Of a DNA stretch of 64,000 nucleotides, positions 17,533 through 27,351 are shown one piece after another. The notes under the pieces are model-generated. The model ran no database searches. It saw only the letters and a list, made by a program, of their open reading frames with translations, and was not told where the DNA came from. Source of the stretch: Cognatiyoonia sediminum (GTDB taxonomy: Bacteria; Pseudomonadota; Alphaproteobacteria; Rhodobacterales; Rhodobacteraceae); assembly GCF_900129845.1 (NCBI RefSeq), contig NZ_FQXB01000001.1:496001-560000 (forward strand), read 5' to 3'. The position numbers and the translations under genes are program-made. Position 1 is the stretch's first letter. Every line of letters starts with the position of its first letter.

Positions 17533-18699
17533 ATGCCGGTCATCAATCGCATCGCAGAGTTCTCGGAGGACATGAAAACATGGCGGCGGCATTTGCACAC
17601 GATGCCTGAGTTGGAATTGGAGTGTTATGAAACAGCTTCTTATGTAGTTGAGCGCCTAAAGGAGTTTGGGATCACCGAAATCCACGAAGGTATCGCCAAA
17701 AGCGGTGTTGTTGCGATCATTGAGGGGCAGGGCGAGGGCCCAACGATTGGGCTTCGTGCGGATATGGACGCACTGCCGATGACCGAGATGACGGGTCTTG
17801 AGTATGCATCAAAGGTGGATGGCCGGATGCACGCCTGCGGTCATGACGGGCACACAACCATGTTGCTTGGTGCTGCGAAATACATGGCAGAGACGCGTAA
17901 TTTCTCGGGCCGTGTGGCATTGATCTTTCAGCCTGCTGAGGAAGAAGGCGGCGGCGGTGAAGTGATGGTGCAAGAAGGCATGATGGAAAAGTTCGGGATC
18001 GATCAGGTCTATGCTTTGCACAACGCGCCAGGCACGCCGATTGGTCATTTTTATACGACTCCGGGGCCGATCATGGCTGCGGTTGATACATTTACGATGA
18101 ATATTATGGGCAAAGGCGGGCATGGGGCCTATCCGCATGATTGCAATGATCCCATTCCCGTTGCGATTTCGATCGCGCAGGCGATCCAAACGATTGTCAG
18201 CCGCAATCACGATGGTCGGAAAGAGATCGTGATCTCTGTTACACAAATCCACAGCGGGACGGCGAGCAATATCATTCCAGAAAGCGCTATGATCAATGGA
18301 ACGGTGCGAACGTTTGATCCTGAGGTTCAGAAGCTAGTAATGGACCGAATGCAAGCCATCGCCGATGGGCAAGCTGCGGCCTTTGGGGTGGAGGTCGAAC
18401 TGGATTATGAGATCGGGTATCCCGCCACGATCAACGATCCTAACAAAGCGGCCTTCGCGGCCGAAGTGGCCAAGGAAGTGGCGGGCGAAGCGGGTGTGAG
18501 CATTGACGTCGGCCCAGAAATGGGTGCGGAAGATTTTTCCTATATGCTTAATGAACGCCCGGGTGCCTATCTATTTGTTGGGAACGGAGACTCAGCGGGT
18601 GTGCATCACCCTGAATATGATTTCGCTGATGAAACTGCGGCGTCCGGCGCCTCATTCTTTGCTCGGATTGTCGAGAGGGCGCAGCCGGTTGTGCGTTAG
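17533..18699 (+). CDS. M20 family amidohydrolase
   Basis: 388 residues from ATG 17533. The metal-binding motifs of the M20/hippurate hydrolase family are present: ADMDALP near residue 77, ACGHDGHT near 99, and QPAEEEGGGG near 134. The family hydrolyses N-acyl amino acids or related amides in the cytosol; the real substrate cannot be told from sequence. The stop interlocks by 4 nt with the stop of the convergent gene at 18696. Mild hydrophobic start, no signal peptide. Confidence 0.9.
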   Translation: MPVINRIAEFSEDMKTWRRHLHTMPELELECYETASYVVERLKEFGITEIHEGIAKSGVVAIIEGQGEGPTIGLRADMDALPMTEMTGLEYASKVDGRMHACGHDGHTTMLLGAAKYMAETRNFSGRVALIFQPAEEEGGGGEVMVQEGMMEKFGIDQVYALHNAPGTPIGHFYTTPGPIMAAVDTFTMNIMGKGGHGAYPHDCNDPIPVAISIAQAIQTIVSRNHDGRKEIVISVTQIHSGTASNIIPESAMINGTVRTFDPEVQKLVMDRMQAIADGQAAAFGVEVELDYEIGYPATINDPNKAAFAAEVAKEVAGEAGVSIDVGPEMGAEDFSYMLNERPGAYLFVGNGDSAGVHHPEYDFADETAASGASFFARIVERAQPVVR

Positions 18700-19181
18700 G
18701 TTTTCTTGAGCGTGACAATGAGCTTTTGAATGCGATCTTTGCGTGTTGCGTCTCGTTTGGCCGTGTTTATTTGATGCAGATAACCGCGCTTTCTGCATGC
18801 GGTTAAACGCTCCCATTGAGTGATCGCCTCGCTTTCGCGCAACGCGGCCAAAACGTCGTGCGGTTCCTCGACTATGTCGGGGTTGGCTACGCGCAGACGC
18901 ACATCAATCATATCGCCGGGTTCAATACCGGTTTCTTTCAAAACGGATTTTCCGGTGTATACGAAGGTGTGATCAATGACAGGCGCTTTGGTGAGCGCTA
19001 AATTGAAGGGGGTGTCGTTTAACTCAATCTCGATCCGCTTGGCATTGCGGCTTCGTAGATCATTCGCAATGTCATCGGGTATTGGCAGAACGGTGAAGAC
19101 ACTTTCACCCCAGACCATTGGTGTAATCTGGCCTTCGAATGTAATCCAGTCATCCACGTGGCGATCCCGTATTGCGCACAT
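18696..19181 (-). CDS. DUF1905 / YdeI-OmpD-associated family protein
   Basis: 161 residues. The first about 95 residues form a DUF1905-type beta barrel (ITFEGQITPM..., FTVLPIPDDIAND...). The last about 50 (PHDVLAALRESEAITQWERL... then a basic helix) resemble the YdeI/OmpD-associated domain. The family's biochemical role is unclear; some members affect bacteriocin tolerance. The start at 19181 has a weak upstream signal. Confidence 0.75.
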   Translation of the reverse strand: MCAIRDRHVDDWITFEGQITPMVWGESVFTVLPIPDDIANDLRSRNAKRIEIELNDTPFNLALTKAPVIDHTFVYTGKSVLKETGIEPGDMIDVRLRVANPDIVEEPHDVLAALRESEAITQWERLTACRKRGYLHQINTAKRDATRKDRIQKLIVTLKKT

Positions 19182-19296
19182 TGTAAATTAGCGAGATGAT
19201 CTCATTGGTCAATTTGGTTGGATTGGTTGCCAACTGTCCTTGACCCGCCTCGCCAGTTCACCTCTAGTTACGCAACACAACTTGGAAAGGCCTGTT

Positions 19297-20265
19297 ATGT
19301 CTTTGGCAATGTCACGCTCGGCAATTGATCGCGCGTTCGCGGATGATGAAAAAAAAGGGCTGGCGTTTGAGGTCGCCTTCGGTGGGGCGACGTCGTTCTT
19401 GCGTCGGAACTACACTAAGGATTTGACAGGGTTCGATTTGGCCGTGACCGGTGTACCGTTTGATCAGGCGGTGACACATCGGCCGGGCACGCGGTTCGGT
19501 CCTCGTGCTATTCGCGAAGCATCAACACTGCAGACATTTGATCCGCCGATCTACTGGGATGGGTTTGATCCTATGTCGGAGTTCGCCATCGCGGATTATG
19601 GCGATTTGGCTTACGATTATGCTGATATTTCTGGTGTTCCTGATCTCTTGCAGGCGCATATCAAAGGCATTTTGGATCAGGGGTGTCAGGCGATCACGCT
19701 TGGTGGCGATCACTTTATCACCTTGCCGATTTTGCGCGCTTATGCCGAGAAATACGGCCCCATGTCCGTCATCCAGTTTGATGCTCACTCTGACCTTTGG
19801 CCGGATGACGACATGTCTCGGATCGACCATGGGACAATGATGTATAAGGCCGTGAAGCTTGGCATTGTTGATGTGACCCGCTCGGTTCAGATTGGGATTA
19901 GGACGGTTTGTGACGACTATCTTGGGATGCCGTATATCGACGCGCGTACCGTGCACGAGAAAGGCTGCGATTGGGTGGTAGATGAAGCGAAGCGTCTGGT
20001 AGGCGATGCGCCGACCTACATCACTTTCGATATTGACGCCCTTGATCCGGCCTACGCCCCGGGCACAGGAACACCCGTATGGGGTGGTCTGCATTCATGG
20101 CAGGCAGCGGCGATGTTGCGCGATCTTGCGGGGATCAACATGGTGGGTGGCGATTGCGTTGAGGTTTCGCCACCCTATGACACCACAGGTGCGACAGCGA
20201 TTGCAGGGGCGCATGTGGCGATGGAGCTGTGCTGTCTGAACCTTTGGAACAAGAGGGCCTCTTAA
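19297..20265 (+). CDS. speB: Agmatinase-family ureohydrolase, first copy
   Basis: 322 residues from ATG 19297 with AAAGG upstream. The binuclear manganese site motifs are present: GGDHF at about 135, DAHSDLW near 162 and DIDALDPAYAPGTGTP near 246. Agmatinases cleave agmatine to putrescine and urea; close relatives act on guanidinobutyrate, guanidinopropionate or free guanidine, so the substrate is not settled. The stop overlaps the start of a second family member (TAATG), giving a coupled tandem pair. Confidence 0.9.
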   Translation: MSLAMSRSAIDRAFADDEKKGLAFEVAFGGATSFLRRNYTKDLTGFDLAVTGVPFDQAVTHRPGTRFGPRAIREASTLQTFDPPIYWDGFDPMSEFAIADYGDLAYDYADISGVPDLLQAHIKGILDQGCQAITLGGDHFITLPILRAYAEKYGPMSVIQFDAHSDLWPDDDMSRIDHGTMMYKAVKLGIVDVTRSVQIGIRTVCDDYLGMPYIDARTVHEKGCDWVVDEAKRLVGDAPTYITFDIDALDPAYAPGTGTPVWGGLHSWQAAAMLRDLAGINMVGGDCVEVSPPYDTTGATAIAGAHVAMELCCLNLWNKRAS

Positions 20266-21206
20266 TGCCATCAATGCCGATCAGTGGGAACGATCTTGCG
20301 AGGTTTTCAGGCCCGCAGACGTTTATGAGGTTGCCAGAAGCCACGTCTGCACGGGATATTGACGTAGGCTTCATTGGGATCCCGATGGACATTGGCACGA
20401 GTTGGCGGTCGGGAACGCGCTTTGGGCCGAAACAACTTCGCCAAGAAAGCGCGATGATCCGCCCCTACAACATCCAAACTGGAGCGGCACCGTTTGATGC
20501 TTTGGAGTGTAGTGATCTGGGTGATGTTGCCATCAATACGTTTTCACTTTCCGACACCATCCGGATCATCGAGGACACCTATGACGCGTTCCTGAAGGAT
20601 GATTTCATTCCGATGACGCTTGGCGGGGATCATTCCTTGACCCTTCCAGTGCTGCGATCGATTGCCAAGAAACACGGTCCCGTGGCTTTGGTGCATGTGG
20701 ACGCTCATGCCGATGTAAATGACGAGATGTTCGGGGAACGGGAAACTCATGGAACAGTGTTCCGACGAGCATACGAAGAACGTTTGATCACTGCTGACAA
20801 GGTGTTCCAGATCGGGTTACGTGGAACGGGTTACACGGCCGACGACTTCAACGAAGCGGCTGATTGGGGCTTTAATCAATGGATCGCGCCTGACATCTGG
20901 CACAAATCGCTCACACCGCTGGCCGAAGAAATCAAATCTCGCATTGGCGATCAGAAAACCTACATCACCTATGACATCGATAGTTTGGACCCATCCTTTG
21001 CACCGGGGACAGGTACTCCAGAGATCGGTGGCCTGACCACACCGCAGGCGATGGAACTGATCAGAGGGTTGCGCGGATTGAATATCGTTGGCTGCGATTT
21101 GGTTGAGGTGTCGCCACCTTATGATCCGTCGGGCAATACCGCTCTGGTCGGTGCAAACTTGATGTTTGAAATGCTCTCCATCCTGCCCGGCGTCCCGGTA
21201 CGATAA
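20265..21206 (+). CDS. Agmatinase-family ureohydrolase, second copy
   Basis: 313 residues. The start ATG 20265 shares a base with the previous stop. It has GGDHS near 120, VDAHADV near 145 and DIDSLDPSFAPGTGTP near 237. It is clearly diverged from its neighbour (different N-termini, and HADVND in place of HSDLWP), which suggests a different substrate or a hetero-oligomer rather than a recent duplication. Likely substrates are agmatine, guanidinobutyrate or another guanidino compound. A small DUF1499 gene follows after 9 nt. Confidence 0.88.
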   Translation: MPSMPISGNDLARFSGPQTFMRLPEATSARDIDVGFIGIPMDIGTSWRSGTRFGPKQLRQESAMIRPYNIQTGAAPFDALECSDLGDVAINTFSLSDTIRIIEDTYDAFLKDDFIPMTLGGDHSLTLPVLRSIAKKHGPVALVHVDAHADVNDEMFGERETHGTVFRRAYEERLITADKVFQIGLRGTGYTADDFNEAADWGFNQWIAPDIWHKSLTPLAEEIKSRIGDQKTYITYDIDSLDPSFAPGTGTPEIGGLTTPQAMELIRGLRGLNIVGCDLVEVSPPYDPSGNTALVGANLMFEMLSILPGVPVR

Positions 21207-21215
21207 AGGTCAACA

Positions 21216-21677
21216 ATGCTAAAATATATCATCGCTCTTGGCGTCTTTGCGATTGCCGCCTCGCTTGTCTACATCCGGCTTGGCCCCGTCGACACAGCTC
21301 AATTTCATAAGGCGCCATCGCCTCAGCCCGTGGGAGACTATGAGCGCATCGATGGCATCATGGTAGTGCGTGAAATCACGGACACTCCGATTAATGTGAT
21401 GGGCGAACTCAATCGCATCGCGCTCGACACGCCGAGAACGCGCAGGATCGCAGGAGACCTTGGGACGGACCTCGTTACCTATGAAACGCGCTCTCTTCTG
21501 ATCGGATTTCCAGACTACGCGACGGTTTCTTTTGTCGAACCGGATACCATCGGAAATGAGCGCCGTCTTATGCTGATCGACAGCCGGCTTCGGTTTGGCA
21601 ATTCCGACCTTGGCGTCAACAAACGCAAAGTCATGGGGTGGCTTGAGGCGCTAGGCCCCTTGACCGTGACGCCCTAA
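21216..21677 (+). CDS. DUF1499 domain protein, membrane-anchored
   Basis: 153 residues. One N-terminal membrane segment (about 3-22) is followed by a DUF1499 domain with the end motif SRLRFGNSDLGVNKRKV. The function of the family is unknown. It sits 9 nt after the ureohydrolase pair and 18 nt before prfA, so it may share either transcript. Confidence 0.8.
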   Translation: MLKYIIALGVFAIAASLVYIRLGPVDTAQFHKAPSPQPVGDYERIDGIMVVREITDTPINVMGELNRIALDTPRTRRIAGDLGTDLVTYETRSLLIGFPDYATVSFVEPDTIGNERRLMLIDSRLRFGNSDLGVNKRKVMGWLEALGPLTVTP

Positions 21678-21695
21678 AGGGTCAAAGCCAACGCC

Positions 21696-22751
21696 ATGAT
21701 AGCTCAGGAAAAAATTGCACAACTGATTGATCGGTTTCAGTTCATCGAAGCCAAGATGTCCGAAGGTCTGGATGGGGCCGAGATTGCGGCTTTGGCCAAG
21801 GAATACGCTGATCTAAAGCCAATTGTTGAAACAGTGTCGGCCTATAAGTCTTTGATAGACCAGATCGCCGAAGCTGAAGAGATGCTGTCCGATCCTGAGA
21901 TGAAGGAATTGGCTGAGGCTGAATTGCCTGAATTGCGGGAGCAGTTGGAGGCGTCCGAGCATGGCGTGCAGCTTGCTTTGCTTCCCAAAGACGCAGCGGA
22001 TGGAAGACCTGCGCTCTTAGAGATCAGACCGGGGACAGGCGGCGATGAAGCTGGCTTGTTCGCAGGTGATCTTTTGAGGATGTATCAGCGGTATGCTGAG
22101 CGGCATGGATGGTCGTTCGAGATTTTGGAACAAAGCCTCAGCGAGCTTGGCGGTGTGAAAGAAGTCACTGCACGAGTGGCAGGTGACGGCGTGTTCGCGC
22201 GAATGAAGTTCGAGAGTGGTGTGCATCGTGTTCAGCGTGTACCAGAGACGGAAAGTGGCGGGCGGGTTCACACATCTGCGGCGACTGTTGCTGTGCTGCC
22301 AGAAGCCGAAGACGTGGATATCGAGATTAACCCAGCCGATATTCGCATCGATACCATGCGTGCCAGCGGGTCAGGTGGTCAGCACGTGAACACGACCGAT
22401 TCCGCTGTTCGTATCGTGCATGAACCGACCGGTATCATCGTGGTAAGTTCCGAAAAATCCCAGCACCGCAACCGCGAAATTGCCATGCAGGTTTTGAAGA
22501 CGCGGCTTTATGATTTGGAACGTCAGAAGGCCCATGATGAACGATCTGCCGATCGAAAGGCGCAAGTGGGGTCTGGCGACCGGTCAGAGCGCATTCGAAC
22601 TTATAACTTCCCACAAGGCCGGATGACGGACCACCGCATCAACCTGACGCTCTATTCTTTGGGGCAGGTGATGCAGGGCGATCTGGATGAGATTATCGAT
22701 GCCTTGATTGCAGATGCGCAAGCAACAATGCTCGCGGAAATGGGCGAGTGA
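21696..22751 (+). CDS. prfA: Peptide chain release factor 1
   Basis: 351 residues. The catalytic GGQ lies in [17 protein letters not shown] near residue 226, and the codon-recognition domain has the RF1 pattern around 180-190. RF1 ends translation at UAA and UAG. Its stop overlaps the GTG start of prmC, which encodes the methyltransferase that modifies the GGQ glutamine; this pairing is standard. Confidence 0.97.
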   Translation: MIAQEKIAQLIDRFQFIEAKMSEGLDGAEIAALAKEYADLKPIVETVSAYKSLIDQIAEAEEMLSDPEMKELAEAELPELREQLEASEHGVQLALLPKDAADGRPALLEIRPGTGGDEAGLFAGDLLRMYQRYAERHGWSFEILEQSLSELGGVKEVTARVAGDGVFARMKFESGVHRVQRVPETESGGRVHTSAATVAVLPEAEDVDIEINPADIRIDTMRASGSGGQHVNTTDSAVRIVHEPTGIIVVSSEKSQHRNREIAMQVLKTRLYDLERQKAHDERSADRKAQVGSGDRSERIRTYNFPQGRMTDHRINLTLYSLGQVMQGDLDEIIDALIADAQATMLAEMGE

Positions 22752-23581
22752 CAGGCCGAGAGGCTTTAGCCACAGCAACGGAGCGCTTGCGTGCGGCAGG
22801 TGTGCCTGACGCGGTGAACGATGCGCGGCGGCTTTTGCAGAATGCAATGGATGCGCCGCAGTTCGTTCTCATTGATCTCGACAGAGAAATGGCGGGCGCG
22901 CAACTTTCTATGTTTCAAGATGCTCTGAACCGACGAGAAGCCCGCGTGCCGATGTCACACATCACAGGACAGCGTGAATTCTATGGCCGAACTTTCCGAG
23001 TATCGTCCGCAGTCTTGGACCCTCGGCCAGATACTGAGACGTTGATCGAAGTGGCGTTACGCCAACCTTTTGAGAGGGTCTTGGATTTAGGCACTGGTTC
23101 GGGCTGTATCCTTGCGACCTTGTTGGCGGAGCGGCCCAATGCAACAGGCGTGGGGACTGATTTATCCGCCTCCGCCTTGAAGGTCGCTGAACAGAACATA
23201 TCTGAGTTGCAGCTAAACGAACGGGCTAAGCTAATCGAAAGCGATTGGTTAGCAAAGGTCGACGGGAGCTTCGACCTCATCGTCTCTAACCCGCCCTATA
23301 TAGCCCTCGACGAAATGGAAGGCCTGCAGCCAGAAGTTCAAAACCATGAACCACGCATGGCCTTGACGGACGAAGGTGATGGGTTGTCGTGCTATCGGGC
23401 GATCATATCTGAAACGGGCTCTTACTTGTCCGCTGGTGGACGCGTTGTCGTTGAAATCGGTCCAACTCAAGGAGTAGCGGTTTCAGCATTGATGACCGAA
23501 GCAGACCTAGATCAAACTGAGGTCATCCAAGACCTGGATGGCCGAGATCGCGTTGTAGTGGGACATAAACCGCACAAATGA
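22748..23581 (+). CDS. prmC: Release factor glutamine methyltransferase
   Basis: 277 residues with a GTG start that overlaps the prfA stop (GTGA). It has SAM-binding [16 protein letters not shown] near 117 and the glutamine-methylating motif NPPYIA near 181. PrmC methylates the GGQ glutamine of release factors 1 and 2, in the cytosol. The N-terminal helical domain starts with [15 protein letters not shown] as usual. Confidence 0.97.
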   Translation: MTGREALATATERLRAAGVPDAVNDARRLLQNAMDAPQFVLIDLDREMAGAQLSMFQDALNRREARVPMSHITGQREFYGRTFRVSSAVLDPRPDTETLIEVALRQPFERVLDLGTGSGCILATLLAERPNATGVGTDLSASALKVAEQNISELQLNERAKLIESDWLAKVDGSFDLIVSNPPYIALDEMEGLQPEVQNHEPRMALTDEGDGLSCYRAIISETGSYLSAGGRVVVEIGPTQGVAVSALMTEADLDQTEVIQDLDGRDRVVVGHKPHK

Positions 23582-23800
23582 GCTGGATGGGCTCTAAAAC
23601 CGCCGATAGATGGTAATAAACTCGATTTTTGCTTGCTCTAACCCCTCGCACATGCTTTTTAGAGTATGTCGAAACCAAGGGCTATCTTGCTCGTCCTTGT
23701 CGATAAATCGTCAAACAATGATCGCAAAATTACTTCACCAAAGGTGTCGCGGTCTACAAAACGAGAGTTATGCGCCAATTGGGCGCGACGAAAGTACCTT

Positions 23801-24334
23801 ATGAGATCTTCGAAATCGCGGTCACGCAACAAGAACCGTAACAATCGCCCTTCCGGCGGAAACATCATCAACCGAGTGTTTGATAGCTCGGGTCCGGATG
23901 GGAAAGTACGTGGCACGCCACAGCAGATTATCGACAAATACAATCAGTTGCACCGTGACGCGCAATTGTCTGGCGATCGCGTGAACGCGGAAAACTTTGC
24001 GCAACACGCAGAGCATTATCTGCGGATGCTGGCCGAAGCTCAGCGCGAAGTGGAAGCGAAGCGACAAGAGCAAGAGGCGCAAAACCGTGAGCGTCAGGCG
24101 GAGCGGGATCGCGAGCGGGCTGAGCGTTTGAAAGCGCAGGAAGAGGCGGCGGCTGATCCGTCTACGTTGGACCAGCCTGATGTTGCTGACGCAGGCGCAG
24201 ACAACGGATTGGTAGAGACGCCGGAAGCACAGCCAAAACCGCGCAAACCGCGCCAGCGTAAGCCAAAGCCTCAGCCTGAAGCGACTGAACAGCCGTCCTC
24301 CGACGATACAGCAGCGCCAGAAGCTGCAGAATAG
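23801..24334 (+). CDS. DUF4167 family protein
   Basis: 177 residues from ATG 23801. The first 90 residues have the DUF4167 core: basic RSRNKNRNNRPSGGNIINRVFDSSGP, then GTPQQIIDKYNQL and ENFAQHAEHYLRMLAEAQRE. A charged Glu/Arg/Gln coiled coil follows, then an Ala/Pro/Lys tail. It is conserved in alphaproteobacteria; the function is unknown and the basic start suggests RNA binding. The 219-nt gap before it includes a GCGCC-aattg-GGCGC hairpin (23772-23786) about 15 nt upstream of the start, which might affect initiation. The longer frame from 23666 is not supported. Confidence 0.85.
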   Translation: MRSSKSRSRNKNRNNRPSGGNIINRVFDSSGPDGKVRGTPQQIIDKYNQLHRDAQLSGDRVNAENFAQHAEHYLRMLAEAQREVEAKRQEQEAQNRERQAERDRERAERLKAQEEAAADPSTLDQPDVADAGADNGLVETPEAQPKPRKPRQRKPKPQPEATEQPSSDDTAAPEAAE

Positions 24335-25174
24335 TTAACCCTTGAAAGTACGGGCGAGGGCGCAAAAGCCCTCTAGCGGAACTTGTTCTGCGCGTTCCGT
24401 GGGCTTTATGCCTGCCGACAACAAGCGATCTTCAATGTCAGGAGCGAGCCCTTTAAGGGCCGAGCGCAGCATTTTGCGGCGCTGATTGAATCCCGCAGCA
24501 ACAACCTTGTTGAGGATTTCCGCTTCAGCTTCAGACCTTGCCTGCGGCAAAGCCTTTATATGAACCACGGCTGAGCTGACTTTCGGGGCAGGCGTAAAGG
24601 CTTCGGGCGGAAGGTCCAAAACTATTTTCGGGTCGGACCGCCATTGGGATAGGATTGCGAGGCGACCATAGGCTTTGGAGCCGGGCTGTGCGACGATCCT
24701 TTGTGCCACCTCCCGTTGGAACATAAGCGTCAGGCTGTCCCAAAAGGGCGGCCAGTTCTTTGGTGTTAGCCATCGGACCAAAAGTTCGGTGCCGACGTTG
24801 TAAGGCAAGTTCGCTGCGACTTTGATCGGTGCGTTTAGGTATTGCGTTGGATTTATGTCCAACGCGTCAGCGTTGATGACTTGAAGGCGACCTGGATAAG
24901 CCGCTTCGATCTCTGCCAAGGCGGACATACAGCGATCATCTTTTTCGATGGCGAGCACTTTGCGCGCTCCTTCTGCAAGAAGGCCGCGGGTCAATCCCCC
25001 TGGTCCGGGGCCCACTTCCAGAATATCTGAACCTGACAGATCGCCCGCCATACGTGCGATTTTTGCTGTTAGGTTCAGATCGAGGAGAAAGTTCTGCCCC
25101 AAGGATTTTCTGGCGGCAATTCCATGGGTCGCGATGACGTCACGAAGAGGCGGAAGGTTGTCGATTGCGGCCAC
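24335..25174 (-). CDS. rsmA: 16S rRNA dimethyladenosine transferase
   Basis: 279 residues. It contains [14 protein letters not shown] and SAM-binding [17 protein letters not shown] near residue 50, then the catalytic [11 protein letters not shown] near 120. RsmA (KsgA) dimethylates two adjacent adenines at the 3' end of 16S rRNA, as a late step of 30S assembly. The start is GTG at 25174, sharing a base with the pdxA stop (TAGTG). It is the last gene of the lptF-to-rsmA operon and ends 1 nt from the convergent DUF4167 gene. Confidence 0.97.
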   Translation of the reverse strand: MAAIDNLPPLRDVIATHGIAARKSLGQNFLLDLNLTAKIARMAGDLSGSDILEVGPGPGGLTRGLLAEGARKVLAIEKDDRCMSALAEIEAAYPGRLQVINADALDINPTQYLNAPIKVAANLPYNVGTELLVRWLTPKNWPPFWDSLTLMFQREVAQRIVAQPGSKAYGRLAILSQWRSDPKIVLDLPPEAFTPAPKVSSAVVHIKALPQARSEAEAEILNKVVAAGFNQRRKMLRSALKGLAPDIEDRLLSAGIKPTERAEQVPLEGFCALARTFKG

Positions 25175-26148
25175 TAGCTGCGCGCCTCGGCCATCTGCGC
25201 CGCCATCCGGATCGCGGCAATCATCGAGGTTGGATCGGCTATGCCTTTTCCCGCGATGTCGAATGCTGTGCCATGGTCCGGCGAGGTGCGCACGAATGGC
25301 AGGCCAAGCGTGACATTCACGCCGCCAGAGAAATCAATGGTCTTGATCGGGATCAACGCCTGATCGTGGTACATGCAAATGGCCACGTCGTATGTCTTCC
25401 GCGCCGCTGCGTGGAACATGGTGTCTGCGGACAGTGGGCCAGAGATGTCTAAACCTTCATTTCGAAGAGCATCCAAAACGGGGGAGATCATTTCGATCTC
25501 TTCGCTGCCCATTTTGCCGTTTTCGCCAGCATGAGGATTCAAACCGGCAACTGCCATACGAGGGGCATCGATACCAAAGTCCCGTTTCAGCGCCGCGTTG
25601 GTGACAAGTATGGTATCGGTCAGAAGGCGCGCAGTGAGTTGCTCAGGAACATCAGCTAGAGGGATGTGGATGGTCGCGGGTACGACGCGCAATTCATCGC
25701 AGGCGAGCATCATCACAGCGTCGCCTCGGCCCGCGAGATGGGCGAGAAATTCAGTGTGGCCGGGGAACGCAAAATCTGCGCCTTCCTTTAGCGCTGCCTT
25801 ATGGATCGGAGCGGTGCATAGGGCCGCACATTTGCCTCCGGTGACAAAGCCAACTGCGGTTTCGATTGAGGAGATAGTGCCTTTTGCGTGGGTTGGGTCT
25901 GGTGTGCCTGCGACGCGAGGTGTCTGAAAGTCCATAGCCCACACGGGCAAGGCTCTGGAACACACCTCGCGCGCTTCGGAAGGGTCGGGGACAACTTCAA
26001 ACGCCGTGCCCTTCGGCAGGTGGTTTGGATCACCAAGCCAAAGCAACGGCACGTCGTCCTTCAGCGATTTCCACGCATCAACGGTAATTTCGATGCCAAT
26101 TCCAGCGGGTTCGCCACAGCTGATGGCAACGGGTTTTGGATCAGCCAT
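25174..26148 (-). CDS. pdxA: 4-hydroxythreonine-4-phosphate dehydrogenase
   Basis: 324 residues. Family motifs include [11 protein letters not shown] at the start, [13 protein letters not shown] near 130, [14 protein letters not shown] near 210 and [11 protein letters not shown] near 265 (metal-binding His). PdxA oxidises 4-phosphohydroxy-L-threonine in the DXP-dependent route to pyridoxal phosphate. Its start overlaps the end of surA by 8 nt. Confidence 0.97.
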   Translation of the reverse strand: MADPKPVAISCGEPAGIGIEITVDAWKSLKDDVPLLWLGDPNHLPKGTAFEVVPDPSEAREVCSRALPVWAMDFQTPRVAGTPDPTHAKGTISSIETAVGFVTGGKCAALCTAPIHKAALKEGADFAFPGHTEFLAHLAGRGDAVMMLACDELRVVPATIHIPLADVPEQLTARLLTDTILVTNAALKRDFGIDAPRMAVAGLNPHAGENGKMGSEEIEMISPVLDALRNEGLDISGPLSADTMFHAAARKTYDVAICMYHDQALIPIKTIDFSGGVNVTLGLPFVRTSPDHGTAFDIAGKGIADPTSMIAAIRMAAQMAEARS

Positions 26149-27334
26149 CGATCGTCGCAGCGGCGCGCAGGTCTTCTAGCAAGGCGTCAGCAAAACCTGC
26201 CAATTGTTGGCTCCGCAATTGGTTGCGAATAGCTTCGCGATCAATGGTTTCGTCTTCGCCATAGAGGCGGTTGCAAAGCATCAGCACAACAGTCGTCTGT
26301 CCGTTGGAGCGGGTAAGATTGGTTGAAACCTCATCTTGGTCTAAACGAGCAAGTTCAAGTGCGACGTCTGACGGAATTTCGTTCACTGGCAATGTATCAC
26401 GCTCAAGCTGTTCCTCTGGAAGCCCTTTGGCCTCACCGAAGAGATCATCACAGGTATCTACCCGTTCGGCGACAGCGCGTGCTTCACCTGCCGAGCCGAC
26501 GTAGAAGGCTGCGAAATCAATAGAGTTCGGAGTTTGACGCGATCTTTGGACCTCCCGCACTCCGCGCATCTGGAAAAGCGCCACGCCGTTGGGAATTGGG
26601 ATCGGTGCTGTGACTTCGCCATTGTCGAGATCAAGAATGATATTCCGGATCTGAGTTGGGTAGTTGGCAATTGGCAGCCACCCCAAACGCCCACCGTTTT
26701 CACGACTTGGAAGCGCTGAAACGCGCTGTGCCTCTGCTGAGAACGCTGATGTGCTGGTCAGCCGAGATATCCGTTCTGCTTCGGAGAGAGCTTCTGCTTC
26801 GCGCTCGGGTGGGGCAGGTATGATGATTTCGGAGAGCAAAACCTCGATGCCGGTGCCGCTGTCTCCAACTTGACCGATGGCACGGTCAATGTCTGTTTCT
26901 GTGATTTGGACGCGTGAGCCGAACCGTGCGCGGACATAGTCACGCCAAATGACGCCGATGGTAACGAATTCTGAGAGTGTTTCAGGCGCGATGCCATTTT
27001 GCTGTAGAACATTTAGGAATTGTTCCAATTCAAGGTTCGCGCGGCCGGCAAATTGTTCCAGCTCGTTTTGCAGCGCTTCGTCAGAAATGCTCGCGCCGAC
27101 CCGCTCAAGCTCAGTTTGTTTCAGCCGGTCTTCGACCAACTGCTCGCGTGCCAAAGTTGCCAAATCGCCTGGTGTTCTAAAAGCTTCTAATAGCTTAATG
27201 CGCTGATCAATTTCATATCCTGTGATGGCCTTATCATCGACTGTGATGACCGGAGAGAATAAGCCTTGTGCTGCGGCCAAGGTCGCAGCGCAGGAAAACA
27301 AAAGTGAAGTAACAACCAGTCTGAAACGCATCAT
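26141..27334 (-). CDS. surA: SurA-like periplasmic peptidylprolyl isomerase
   Basis: 397 residues with a signal peptide ending about ALAAAQG. It has the SurA N-terminal chaperone domain (EIDQRIKLLEAF, QNELEQFAGRANLELEQF) and a parvulin-type isomerase stretch around 170-270 (RENGGRLGWLPI). SurA delivers unfolded outer-membrane proteins, among them LptD, to the BAM complex. Placement directly after lptD is usual. ATG 27334 is followed by a second ATG, either of which could serve. Confidence 0.9.
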   Translation of the reverse strand: MMRFRLVVTSLLFSCAATLAAAQGLFSPVITVDDKAITGYEIDQRIKLLEAFRTPGDLATLAREQLVEDRLKQTELERVGASISDEALQNELEQFAGRANLELEQFLNVLQQNGIAPETLSEFVTIGVIWRDYVRARFGSRVQITETDIDRAIGQVGDSGTGIEVLLSEIIIPAPPEREAEALSEAERISRLTSTSAFSAEAQRVSALPSRENGGRLGWLPIANYPTQIRNIILDLDNGEVTAPIPIPNGVALFQMRGVREVQRSRQTPNSIDFAAFYVGSAGEARAVAERVDTCDDLFGEAKGLPEEQLERDTLPVNEIPSDVALELARLDQDEVSTNLTRSNGQTTVVLMLCNRLYGEDETIDREAIRNQLRSQQLAGFADALLEDLRAAATIDG

Positions 27335-27351
27335 CGGTCCTGCTCTTTTTC

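Noticed and set aside
23610-23800. Small frame and upstream extension before the DUF4167 gene
   Set aside because: The 23610 frame has no ribosome site or family signal, and the DUF4167 core begins exactly at ATG 23801.
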